NCBI RefSeq assembly: GCF_001545115.1
Contig: NZ_FCNU01000031.1
Location: forward strand, 124,001 to 188,000
Reading direction: 5' to 3'
DNA length: 64,000 nt
DNA from: Candidatus Protochlamydia phocaeensis
Lineage (GTDB): Bacteria > Chlamydiota > Chlamydiia > Chlamydiales > Parachlamydiaceae
Shown: in pieces, positions 56,192 to 64,000 of the stretch
Layout of the letters: each line of letters begins with the position of its first letter
Numbering within the stretch: the first letter of the stretch is position 1
Position numbers and translations under genes: made by a program
The notes under the pieces: model-generated
Told to the model about the DNA's origin: nothing
The model's input: only the letters and a program-made list of their open reading frames with translations
Databases searched by the model: none

Positions 56192-56821
56192 TCAATCGCC
56201 CGTTTCCTTGATTAAAAGGGCTGTATCGCATGCCGTAATAGCCGTATCTAGCTGCGAAAGAATGGGATCTTCTACCGGATCCTCGACTAAGTCTTCACGG
56301 GCTTGGCGATAATTCTCCAAGCTATCCCTCAATTCTTCAAGCAAAGACTCTTTATCCAAATTTTGATTGATGTCTGTCTTAAGGTTCGGGACATTTCTTT
56401 CTTGATTCATAGAAACAGAGTACCGGGTGATGAGATCTTGACATCCCCGCAACGTTTCATCTGCTAAAATCGGATATTCTTCTTCGATTGATTGCCTTCT
56501 TTTCCGCATATGGTCTTTTAACTTTTCAAATTCTTGGCAAAGACGATGGATTGCTTCGAATTGCTTCGACCCTTGATCCGGTTGCTTTCTAAGATGGGAT
56601 AAAGCTTTCAACTCCTCATCGATATCTTTTAAGCCATCATTGATCATTTTGCTTTGTTGGTCGCAAAGCGCAAGGTAATCAATAGTGGCAAAAAGATCAT
56701 CTTTTCCATTGTCTTCTTTGAGTTCTGCCAATTCATCCAAAATCTCCTGCCATTGGGTTTGAAAGGTTTTTAAATTGGCTTCAATTTCTCCTATTCCATC
56801 TTCTTCCGAACGATTTGGCAT
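56192..56821 (-). CDS. Coiled-coil acidic hypothetical protein
   Basis: Protein of about 209 aa. I choose the ATG at 56821, because GAGG lies 9 nt upstream; the upstream in-frame ATG at 56830 touches that RBS directly. Almost wholly charged and helical, with heptad-like patterns (residues 10-110, 130-190). No signal peptide and no family recognised. It lies upstream of the YfdX gene on the same strand (59 nt gap), possibly as a partner. Confidence 0.6.
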   Translation of the reverse strand: MPNRSEEDGIGEIEANLKTFQTQWQEILDELAELKEDNGKDDLFATIDYLALCDQQSKMINDGLKDIDEELKALSHLRKQPDQGSKQFEAIHRLCQEFEKLKDHMRKRRQSIEEEYPILADETLRGCQDLITRYSVSMNQERNVPNLKTDINQNLDKESLLEELRDSLENYRQAREDLVEDPVEDPILSQLDTAITACDTALLIKETGD

Positions 56822-56915
56822 AATTACCATCCTCTGTTTATCCCTCTTTAAATTAACTCTTAATGGATAGGTTCTCTTTTCAACAGAATATCCATGTCGC
56901 TCACATTTTTTGCAC

Positions 56916-57179
56916 TCAAGGAGCCGTATCCTGCTTATTCTTAAAATGATGATAGATATATAAAAGAATCATCGCACCGATGAGGGACATAAAGAATCCC
57001 GCTGATTGATGTTCCTTATAAAGTCCAATCGCTTGTCCAATAAGTTTTCCGATAATCGCTCCGCCTATCCCTAAAAGGGTTGTCCATATGAAGCCCAAGG
57101 GATCTCTTCCTGGCATTAAAAACCTTGCAAACAGACCAACGATAAATCCAATAATAATTGCCCCAAGGATGCTCATCAT
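56916..57179 (-). CDS. GlsB/YeaQ/YmgE-family membrane protein
   Basis: Protein of 87 aa with three hydrophobic segments and the family motifs: GAIIIGFIVGLFARFLMPGRDP near the N-terminus (shown in part), then LGIGGAIIGKLIGQAIGLY, and a C-terminal helix. These small transglycosylase-associated proteins are linked to stress in enterobacteria and lactic bacteria. RBS AAGGAG lies before the ATG. It heads the three-gene minus-strand run with the coiled-coil and YfdX genes. Confidence 0.85.
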   Translation of the reverse strand: MMSILGAIIIGFIVGLFARFLMPGRDPLGFIWTTLLGIGGAIIGKLIGQAIGLYKEHQSAGFFMSLIGAMILLYIYHHFKNKQDTAP

Positions 57180-57469
57180 TTTCTTTCTCCTTCCTTAATA
57201 ATAAAAAAATTCTTATGGGATTCAAATCGTAATTAAGCAGATGAAAGCAAAACCTGCAAGGTAAATTTAAATTTTATTTTTCAATCTTTAAATTGGCTTA
57301 ACCCCAGGATCTGACTAGTAAAGGAATCATTTTTGAAGCAAATTTTGACTTAATCGAAAAGCCATTTATAAAGAAATATGCGTTCATCTTGAAAATTAAA
57401 TAATCTTCTAGATAAAGATAGTAAAAGTATTTGCAAATTTTTAAAAATCAATATGAACAAGAGAAACTT

Positions 57470-58591
57470 ATGGCAAATGAAGTGATTAAAGACTTAGTGA
57501 GTCAGAAATTTCGTTTAGCTGGTATTGATATTAATCAAAACAACCGCTCGGGAATACAAGTCCATGATCAGCGCTTTTACGAAACCGTCTGGAACGAAGG
57601 GTCTTTGGGGCTTGGCGAGTCTTATATGAATGGCTGGTGGGATGCGGAACGAGTCGATGAATTTATCTATCATATTTTAAAGGCTGACCTAGAATCGACC
57701 ATCAAGCCTAATTTCAAGCAACTGTTCCAACTTTCCAAATATTTGCTTTTTAACCTTCAATCCAAAAAACGCGCCTTGATTGTAGGAAAAAAACATTATG
57801 ATATTGGCAATGATCTTTTCATTAAGATGTTAGATAAACGGATGGCTTATTCTTGCGCTTATTGGAAAAATGCATCGAATTTGGATGAGGCGCAAGAAGC
57901 CAAGCTGGAGCTTATATGCCAGAAGCTTTACCTTAAGCCCGGGATGAGAATTTTAGATATTGGCTGCGGCTGGGGAAGCTTTGCTAAGTATGCGGCAGAA
58001 AAACATCACGTAGAAGTCGTGGGAATTACAATCTCTCAGCAGCAACTAGAGCTGGCTAAAGAGCTTTGCAAAGAGCTTCCCGTCACGCTTCGCTTCCAAG
58101 ATTATCGGGATGTCAACGACATGTTCGATCGCATTGTTTCCATTGGCCAAATGGAACATGTCGGATATAAAAATTATCGCACTTATATGCAAACGGCCTA
58201 CCGCTGTCTCAAAAACGACGGCATTTTTCTTCTGCACACGATTGGAAGTAATAAAACAACCAAAAAAAGCGATCCCTGGATTGAGAAGTATATTTTCCCC
58301 AATGGAATGGTCCCTTCTGCCGAACAATTAACTCAAGCGGCTAATGGTCTTTTCATTTTTGAGGACTGGCATAACTTTGGCGCTTATTATGATAAAACCT
58401 TGATGGCTTGGCATGATAATTTTGTCCGAAATTGGGACTCCTTAAAAGCGCACTATGACGAACGTTTTTACCGCATGTGGACATATTATCTATTATCTTG
58501 CGCTGGAGCTTTTCGCAGTCGAGACCTCCAATTATGGCAAATTGTTTTTGTCAAAAAGGGAATTCCGGGAGGTTATATTTCTGTCCGCTAA
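57470..58591 (+). CDS. cfa: Cyclopropane-fatty-acyl-phospholipid synthase
   Basis: SAM-dependent methyltransferase of about 373 aa that makes cyclopropane rings in unsaturated membrane lipids. Landmarks: SLGLGESYMNGWWDAERVDE, HYDIGNDLFIKMLDKRMAYSCAYW (substrate), LDIGCGWGSFAKYAA (SAM motif), SIGQMEHVGYKNY, YIFPNGMVPS, WHDNFVRNW. I start at the ATG at 57470 rather than an in-frame TTG at 57431. CFA lipids raise acid and stress resistance, fitting the neighbouring stress genes. Confidence 0.92.
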   Translation: MANEVIKDLVSQKFRLAGIDINQNNRSGIQVHDQRFYETVWNEGSLGLGESYMNGWWDAERVDEFIYHILKADLESTIKPNFKQLFQLSKYLLFNLQSKKRALIVGKKHYDIGNDLFIKMLDKRMAYSCAYWKNASNLDEAQEAKLELICQKLYLKPGMRILDIGCGWGSFAKYAAEKHHVEVVGITISQQQLELAKELCKELPVTLRFQDYRDVNDMFDRIVSIGQMEHVGYKNYRTYMQTAYRCLKNDGIFLLHTIGSNKTTKKSDPWIEKYIFPNGMVPSAEQLTQAANGLFIFEDWHNFGAYYDKTLMAWHDNFVRNWDSLKAHYDERFYRMWTYYLLSCAGAFRSRDLQLWQIVFVKKGIPGGYISVR

Positions 58592-58601
58592 ACAATCGCA
58601 C

Positions 58602-59606
58602 CTAACGCCGCACAACCGTTTCAATTCTCAATCCCTTTTCAACTTCTTGCAGGCATATCACTTCAACGGAACGCAAGGAATAGTGCCAATCAGGCGCCTC
58701 TTTTTTTAATTGTTCAACGGTATAATGAGCCAAGCTTAAGCCGGCATTCACTTTATCGGCAGAATCTAAAGTGAAAACCTTTACAGCCTCTATGGAGGCA
58801 ATTTGCATATCTTGGGAATCAACTACCGCTCTATCAATGTAGGGAACATCGCTAAGCTCCTCCCTGGCTCGAAGAGCTTGTGCACTTTGACAAAGAATCT
58901 GCCATTCAGAATCCGTATAATTTTCCAAAAGCTCCTCTCTCATCTGATAAGCATACAATGTTTCGATCAAACGAAAGAAGCCGGGAACCGTCCGCCCATG
59001 CCCTGTAATGTGCTGAAAGGATTCTAACAGGCATTCCTTTAACACTAACAACCCTTCTTGTCCTTTACTATCTAAAGAAGGCCTCTCAAATACGGCTGCT
59101 AAATTCACGCAGACACGATCCCACGCTAAAAAGAGAGTCAAATCATGAAGGATATGATAAGGATTCTCCCTTAATTGCTGCTCATACCGGTCCAAAGCAG
59201 GTAAGAAAAGCTCTGCCGTAGAAGAAGATAGGGCTGATTCCCGTGTTCTTTTAATTTGGCTCAATAAAAAAGTCTGATCAATCTGTGGCAAAGATTTGAC
59301 TTGTGTCAAGCACTCAACAAAGAGCTGATCGAATAAATAGATTAACAAATCTTTTTCAGGCTCTACTGTTAAAGTAGAAATGAGAAGCGCAAAAAGCTTA
59401 TGCTCATCTGCAAATTTGGGAAACATCTTAAAGATTAAACTCAAATCAATATATTCGAGCAAAGAAGGCCAATCGAAAATAATATGAAGGGGCTGATCGT
59501 CCGCTAAAATCCCCGCTTGATGGCAAACTTGCAGAAGAATATTGCTCTCTCCCTCTGCATCATTTTTAAGTCGTCGAATTAATCTATTGTCAATATACGC
59601 TTTCAT
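58602..59606 (-). CDS. Hypothetical helical protein, 334 aa
   Basis: Unrecognised protein of 334 aa. Almost wholly helical by composition, no signal peptide or transmembrane segment, and no Cys/His-rich site. LLEYIDLSLIFKMFPKFAD, and repeated leucine-rich helices between about 70 and 250, suggest an alpha-solenoid-like fold (inference). The stop lies 11 nt from the cfa stop; the genes are convergent. Possibly specific to this lineage. Confidence 0.5.
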   Translation of the reverse strand: MKAYIDNRLIRRLKNDAEGESNILLQVCHQAGILADDQPLHIIFDWPSLLEYIDLSLIFKMFPKFADEHKLFALLISTLTVEPEKDLLIYLFDQLFVECLTQVKSLPQIDQTFLLSQIKRTRESALSSSTAELFLPALDRYEQQLRENPYHILHDLTLFLAWDRVCVNLAAVFERPSLDSKGQEGLLVLKECLLESFQHITGHGRTVPGFFRLIETLYAYQMREELLENYTDSEWQILCQSAQALRAREELSDVPYIDRAVVDSQDMQIASIEAVKVFTLDSADKVNAGLSLAHYTVEQLKKEAPDWHYSLRSVEVICLQEVEKGLRIETVVRR

Positions 59607-59649
59607 ATACCTATCTATATTTAATCATAAAGAACGCTGGTCTTTGCAA

Positions 59650-59726
59650 TACTCTCTAATAGGGTGGATTAAAATCGCTAATGACCTATATTTGAGGTTG
59701 TTGCGGATTTAATACACGCGCTAAGC
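59650..59726. repeat. Palindromic intergenic repeat, copy 8 (deleted centre)
   Basis: Left arm ACTCTCTAATAGGGTGGATT, then AAAATCGCTAATGACCTATA and TTTGAGG (59651-59697), followed directly by a right-arm fragment GCGGATTTAATACACGCG (59704-59721). The central TTTTCCCT/AGGGAAAA stem is missing. Lies between the unknown gene and the SnoaL-like gene. Confidence 0.5.
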
Positions 59727-59739
59727 GCTGAGTGATTAA

Positions 59740-60132
59740 TCAAGAAAAGTCAACTAGTCTCTTAATTTTTCCATCTGCGAATTCATAAAGAGAAATACCT
59801 TTTAACTTTAAAGAATCCCCTTTTTTAAGGCCACCTGGTAAATCTTGCGCTAGAATAGCCGCATACTCAATTTCGACTGCTATCTTATCTGTATCCACAA
59901 TCCAATTTGTTACAATCTGTTTTCTATCTGAGAAAATCTGTGCACTTTGATCAGCCATTTTGAACAGCTCTTCTTTGCCATGGCATTCAATCGTCTCATT
60001 GTCATGACTGATGCTTTGAAAAATGCAATCGTCGGTAAATAAATCAATCATTTGTTTAATTTCGAAAGAATTGTATAAATCAATAAACCGCTGAACGAGA
60101 CCTTTTCCCAACATCTGATTAGAATTGTGCAT
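59740..60132 (-). CDS. SnoaL/NTF2-like protein
   Basis: Protein of 130 aa with the small NTF2-like cone fold of SnoaL-type proteins: VQRFIDLYNSFEIKQMIDLF near the N-terminus, CIFQSISHDNETIECHGKEE, IVTNWIVDTDKIAVEIEYAA, LKLKGISLYEFADGKIKRL at the C-terminus. Such proteins are isomerases, hydrolases or binding proteins; the substrate is unknown. Upstream of the divergent hydrolase gene. Confidence 0.75.
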   Translation of the reverse strand: MHNSNQMLGKGLVQRFIDLYNSFEIKQMIDLFTDDCIFQSISHDNETIECHGKEELFKMADQSAQIFSDRKQIVTNWIVDTDKIAVEIEYAAILAQDLPGGLKKGDSLKLKGISLYEFADGKIKRLVDFS

Positions 60133-60208
60133 ATCTTACCTATTCTTATATGTCATTATAGGCAGATAAGTTCTTTACAAGAAGATAAAAGAGCGGCAAA
60201 GGAGGATT

Positions 60209-60844
60209 ATGGCATCCCTCTCCTTAGAATTTTCCCCTCTCAAAGACACTTACACGCCTTTAAAAATTCACGCTAACAGTCTTTCCATTGAGGCGCGCTA
60301 TTACGCTGCGCAAGAAAAAGGCAAAGCTCTTTTAACTGTGGGAGGCGTGGGAGGCGGTTTTGATACTCCTGCCCGTGGGCTTTATCCATTTATTGGTCAA
60401 GAGCTATGCCAAGAAGGCATTTCCACCTTGCATCTGCAATACCGGCGCCCAACAGATCTTGCCACTTGCATCCAAGATGTCCTATATGGAATAGAAGCGC
60501 TCTCTTCTCTTGAGCATAAGCACATGGCTTTAATTGGACACTCTCTCGGAGGCACTGTCGTCATCGCGGCAGCAGCGCAATGTCCTTCTGTTATTTCGGT
60601 CATTACTTTAGCTACACAAAGCTATGGAGCCATACAAGCGGCTAAAATGCTTCGCAAACAACCCTTGCTACTCATCCATGGATTAAAGGATGATAATCTT
60701 CCACCTGCCTGTTCTGAGCAGATTTACAACCAGGTCCATGGCCCTAAAGAACTGATCTTCTTGCCGGGAGCCGGCCATGCCCTAGATGAGGCAGCCAACG
60801 AAGTCAAACGCCTTTGCCTTGATTGGATAAGATCGACCCTCTGA
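60209..60844 (+). CDS. Alpha/beta hydrolase
   Basis: Protein of 211 aa with the alpha/beta-hydrolase catalytic triad. Nucleophile elbow LIGHSLGGTVV (Ser about 114), Asp in HGLKDDNLPP (about 163), and His in PGAGHALDEAAN (about 194). It resembles dienelactone-hydrolase or acyl-esterase-type small hydrolases; the substrate is unknown. Strong RBS AAAGGAGG lies before the ATG. Monocistronic. Confidence 0.85.
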   Translation: MASLSLEFSPLKDTYTPLKIHANSLSIEARYYAAQEKGKALLTVGGVGGGFDTPARGLYPFIGQELCQEGISTLHLQYRRPTDLATCIQDVLYGIEALSSLEHKHMALIGHSLGGTVVIAAAAQCPSVISVITLATQSYGAIQAAKMLRKQPLLLIHGLKDDNLPPACSEQIYNQVHGPKELIFLPGAGHALDEAANEVKRLCLDWIRSTL

Positions 60845-61293
60845 ACAATTGTATTATCCCCATGACAACCTATACTTAAAATCACTTTCTTATAAAGTTT
60901 ATATAATTAATTCGCTTGATTTATTAAATTTATTAATTTTTATTGAATTTCAATATAGGCATTTACATTATTTTACGACAAATTAAAACAAGAAACATTT
61001 GATGAGAATTATCTTCGGCTCCTCTTTTGCAGCGACTTTTATTAAATCAAATGCAAATACCGACGAATACGGAAAAGTTATGAAAATTAATGGGATATTA
61101 TTCTCTATTGTTAAATTACAGCAGTACATCAGTTTTTTTAAGTGATGAACAATATCCAAGTATCAAATGGCCAATTCATTTTAAATGAGCCAAATTTTAA
61201 ATAGGCGGCTTTCAGGCAGGGCCTTTCCTACCAAGCCGAAGTTTATCTCTTTGGACTTGGCATGAAAAGGCGAAGGCCTTTTTCTATTTATAC
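60845..61293. other. AT-rich gene-free gap
   Basis: About 450 nt, very AT-rich in its first half. No coding frame or RNA gene recognised. The last part holds the terminator at 61265-61282. Confidence 0.4.
61265..61282 (-). terminator. Terminator after BTB-TPR gene
   Basis: AAAAGGC (61265-61271), GAAG loop and GCCTTTT (61276-61282) form a perfect 7-bp stem, 11 nt after the minus-strand stop at 61294. The T-run is on the plus side too, so it can work in either direction. Confidence 0.6.
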
Positions 61294-63540
61294 TTACTCC
61301 AAACGAGCTTTGTATTCATTAGCCAGGCTATTGTGAGGATTGATTTCTAATGCTTGGTCTAGATCTGCCCGCGCTTCAGCTAAATGGCCCTGCTGAAAAT
61401 GGCACACCCCTCGATAAGCCAAAGCAAAGCTATCTTTGGGATTAATGCGCAAGACTTGTTCCCAATCTGCTAAAGCCAGATCAATTTCATTCTTTAACTT
61501 GTAACAGTCTCCTCTTTCCGTTAAAGCAAATGTATCATTAGGATTAATTTGGAGAGCTGTGTTGAAATCTTCCAAGGCTAAATCAAAAAGTCCTTCTAGC
61601 TTATAGCATATGCCTCTTTCCGCTAATGCAAATGCATTGCTAGGATTGATTCGTAAAAGGTGATTAAAATCCTCCATCGCTGCAACCCTATTATCAGATA
61701 AACGATAGCATTGCCCTCTATAGGCTAATGCCATGGCGTCATCCGGGTTTCTTTCCAATACTTGGTTAAAATCTGCGATAGCAAGATCTAAATTATCCAA
61801 TTTTTTATAGAATAACCCCCGCTTAATTAAAGCAATGTTATTCTCTGGCTCAACTTCTACCGCTTTATTAAAGTCCGCGTAAGCTAACTCTAGCTCTCCC
61901 ATTAATTGATAGCATTCCCCTCTTTTGATTAAAGCCTGCCCATCATCCGGGTAAAGCGATACCAATTGGTTAAAGTCGGCAAGCCCTCGTTCAAAATTCC
62001 CTTTGCTCCTATAGCAAGAGCCTCTTAAAGTCAAAACGGAATAATCATTCGGTTGAATCTGCAAGTAACGATCAAAATCGGCAATGGCCAAATCCCATTG
62101 ATTATCGCATTTGAAATATCCCCCTCTATGCATTAGAGCAGAAGCATTATGCGCATGAATATATAAAGCTCTTGTAAAATCGATCAGAGCTAACCCTTTC
62201 TCTCTTTTTTTTTGATAGCAGATTCCTCGATAAGCTAAAGCGCCCGAATTGCAGGCATTGATTTGCAAGGCAAGATTGCTTTCCTCAAGAGCTTGATCAA
62301 AATTTTGGTCCATGAGAAAAATCAACGCACGCAGTGTATGAACAGTTTCTTTTCTATTGTAGGCCAATGCCTGGTTAGTATACTTAATTGCTTCTATCCG
62401 ATTCGAATCCTTATAGTGCTCGCTTTTCAAAATTAAGCCTAGATCCTCCCATCCGCATTTTTTTAACAATAGATCGATTTTTTCGCTTATTTCCGGTCCT
62501 CGTTTATTTTGAATCAAAAAGGATAAGTAAAAGAAGTATGTAAAAGGCGCTTTTTCAAAAAAGACTTCAGAAATGTCTTGTTCAAAATAAAATTGAGCGA
62601 CCGATTGAATAACGGAATGATTCAAATTAAAATTAAAGTAACCGAACTCCACAATCGCTTGGCATGCCGCCTCCACCTCTTCTAGAGAACTGTCCTTGTT
62701 TAAATAAGCGATCGTGTTTCTAATTGCATTTAATAAGCAAATGAAGACTTTCTCTTTTTTCCTTCCTTCCGCTGTGCACGATTTATTTAAATGGATAAAA
62801 ATCGATAAGAGTTCCGCATGATTACCGTTTTTTTTTCTATATGCTTCTACTCCTTTTATCCAGCTGGGAAAGAACTTTATTTCCAATTCTCCCGGTAAAT
62901 TGAAAATAAAAGTAAAGCAATTAACCATTGATTGTAAATGAGCTGCGGTTTGCTCCTCAATCACTTTTTGGCAAGCCTCAAAAACCCTATCCATCAGATA
63001 GCGATCGCTTAATAAAATGATATCTTCTAATACATCAAAGTTCTCTTCCGAAGCCTGGAAATCAACAAAAAGCTTTTGCTCCAATGCCGGATTGATTTTT
63101 TGAAAAGCAAACTGAAGAACCTTTGCAATAGCTTGGGGATGAAAAGGCACGTTGGGTTCTTTTTCCCAAGAGATTCTTTCCTCTTGTGACCAATTTTTAC
63201 TGAACATGACTGATCGATAAACGGTCGAAATAGCTGCCAGTATAAATTTAGGAACGATAAATGATAAGGGCTTCTGATTGTCATCATAAGAAATGATTTC
63301 AATATTTCCTAAATTATCTGCTAAATTAGGAGCCAGGCAAAGCAAAGCATTTTCAGATTCAACCCTTCTTTTTTTAAGAGAAGAAGGCTTTTTTTCTTCT
63401 TCCGGACGAGATGTAAACATCGCTTTCAATTTTTCGATTTTTCTTTTAAGCGCTTGGTTTTCCTTCTTTAATTCAGCTAATTCACTGTTCACAGCACTTT
63501 GCTCTAAGCCAACTGGCTGATTGGATGAAACGGGATGCAT
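61294..63540 (-). CDS. BTB-like domain fused to ten TPRs
   Basis: Protein of 748 aa. A coiled coil lies near the N-terminus (about 18-50, LAELKKEN-like). Residues about 75-215 resemble a BTB/POZ domain: FIVPKFILAAISTVYRSVMF, PFHPQAIAKVLQFAFQ, NFDVLEDIILLSDRYLMDRV, FEACQKVIEEQ, then a helical middle part. From about residue 393 there are ten 34-residue TPRs in tandem with the A-L-x-x-R-G-x-C-Y/F and A-x-x-D-F-x-x-x-L-x-I-N/x-P units. BTB domains recruit cullin-3 ligases in eukaryotes; in amoeba-associated chlamydiae such fusions are candidate effectors (inference). Confidence 0.75.
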   Translation of the reverse strand: MHPVSSNQPVGLEQSAVNSELAELKKENQALKRKIEKLKAMFTSRPEEEKKPSSLKKRRVESENALLCLAPNLADNLGNIEIISYDDNQKPLSFIVPKFILAAISTVYRSVMFSKNWSQEERISWEKEPNVPFHPQAIAKVLQFAFQKINPALEQKLFVDFQASEENFDVLEDIILLSDRYLMDRVFEACQKVIEEQTAAHLQSMVNCFTFIFNLPGELEIKFFPSWIKGVEAYRKKNGNHAELLSIFIHLNKSCTAEGRKKEKVFICLLNAIRNTIAYLNKDSSLEEVEAACQAIVEFGYFNFNLNHSVIQSVAQFYFEQDISEVFFEKAPFTYFFYLSFLIQNKRGPEISEKIDLLLKKCGWEDLGLILKSEHYKDSNRIEAIKYTNQALAYNRKETVHTLRALIFLMDQNFDQALEESNLALQINACNSGALAYRGICYQKKREKGLALIDFTRALYIHAHNASALMHRGGYFKCDNQWDLAIADFDRYLQIQPNDYSVLTLRGSCYRSKGNFERGLADFNQLVSLYPDDGQALIKRGECYQLMGELELAYADFNKAVEVEPENNIALIKRGLFYKKLDNLDLAIADFNQVLERNPDDAMALAYRGQCYRLSDNRVAAMEDFNHLLRINPSNAFALAERGICYKLEGLFDLALEDFNTALQINPNDTFALTERGDCYKLKNEIDLALADWEQVLRINPKDSFALAYRGVCHFQQGHLAEARADLDQALEINPHNSLANEYKARLE

Positions 63541-64000
63541 AAGCGATCTATCCTATTAGTTAGAGTTCCATTTCCAACAAAAAGCTAAAATGAAAGGAAA
63601 GCTTTTAGCACTCAAACTAGCTTGAAACACAAAGCGTGCAATATTCAGCCGAAAAGGTAAAAATGGGATTAAAAGCCTTACCTAAACGATTAACCTCGGC
63701 ATTCTTCATATAAGAATGCGGGCAAGAATGCCGGAAATGGATTAATAATTTAGTTAATGAGAATTAAGATTAAGAACGAGACAAAAATAAGTGCCAAAGC
63801 ATATCTATTAACTATACTTTAGTTTTTATCTTTCCATTTTTAGCAGTATCAAATTTTGATACTTGAAGATTATAATTGCGATTAGATTAACAATCTGAAA
63901 ATTTTAATTCAACACAAAACTATCCACAAACTAATTTATTACAAACAAGAAATTATTTCGAATTTATATTTCATAAAATTTTGAAAGTTTAGAGGTTGTT
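63541..64000. other. Upstream region with three-copy short repeat
   Basis: Gene-free and AT-rich. GCATTCTT (63699-63706) and AAGAATGC (63712-63719) form an 8-bp hairpin, and AAGAATGC follows again at 63723-63730 within GGCAAGAATGCC. It lies about 160 nt upstream of the BTB-TPR start. It may be a terminator for an unseen upstream gene or an operator; I cannot choose. Confidence 0.4.

Noticed and set aside
57016-57225. Minus-strand frame overlapping the GlsB-like gene
   Set aside because: The overlapping membrane protein frame has the family motifs and RBS; the other frame has none.

Overview
The window looks like a chromosome segment of a chlamydia-related amoeba symbiont (Parachlamydiaceae-like). 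Grounds: the overlapping kdsB-pyrG-yqgF block is an arrangement I know from Chlamydia; waaA (Kdo transferase) is present; base composition is moderate to AT-rich; and there are eukaryote-type domains (an F-box-like protein, a BTB-like domain fused to ten TPRs) of the kind used as host-directed effectors by amoeba-associated chlamydiae. The family placement is inference from gene content, because no rRNA or other decisive marker lies in the window.

Layout. 0-11 kb: small membrane and stress proteins (THEP1-type NTPase, DUF2892, DUF202), a LuxR-type regulator followed by a GNAT acetyltransferase, a CPA1 Na+/H+ antiporter, and a run of secreted proteins (TolB-like propeller, a second propeller-like protein, a Tyr/Gly/His-rich protein). 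11-19 kb: an MFS transporter, an ATP-grasp ligase, a GDP-L-fucose synthase with an unexpected signal peptide, a Ser-rich protein with a duplicated motif and a KEN sequence, and a two-gene reverse-transsulfuration operon (cystathionine beta-synthase and a gamma-lyase/synthase). 19-28 kb: a 948-residue FAD-monooxygenase-like protein with coiled coils, then a complete cytochrome bo3 quinol oxidase operon cyoABCDE on the minus strand.

28-47 kb is a metal-handling island. A TolC-type lipoprotein, a periplasmic multicopper oxidase, a Met-rich small secreted protein, a frameshifted Cys-rich copper-storage-like relic and a CDF exporter run on the plus strand. A YHS protein plus YHS-containing copper ATPase pair runs on the minus strand. 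Further on come a full CzcCBA-type RND efflux system and a P1B ATPase whose phosphorylation motif reads DKTRTLT instead of DKTGTLT. An F-box-like gene sits between the copper and Czc modules. Together they would oxidise Cu(I) in the periplasm and expel Cu and Zn/Cd/Co from both compartments, which suits survival in a metal-loaded phagosome.

47-64 kb: initiator and elongator tRNA-Met in tandem, waaA with an NAPE-PLD-like hydrolase, an unknown 453-residue protein, kdsB-pyrG-yqgF, a minus-strand group of envelope/stress proteins (YfdX family, coiled-coil protein, GlsB/YeaQ family), cyclopropane fatty acid synthase, unknown and small enzymatic proteins, and the BTB-TPR gene. Between genes there is a family of imperfect palindromic repeats (arms of about 40 bp around a core like CTAATGGCCTA) in at least eight places. 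This is the main signal that gene annotation does not explain.
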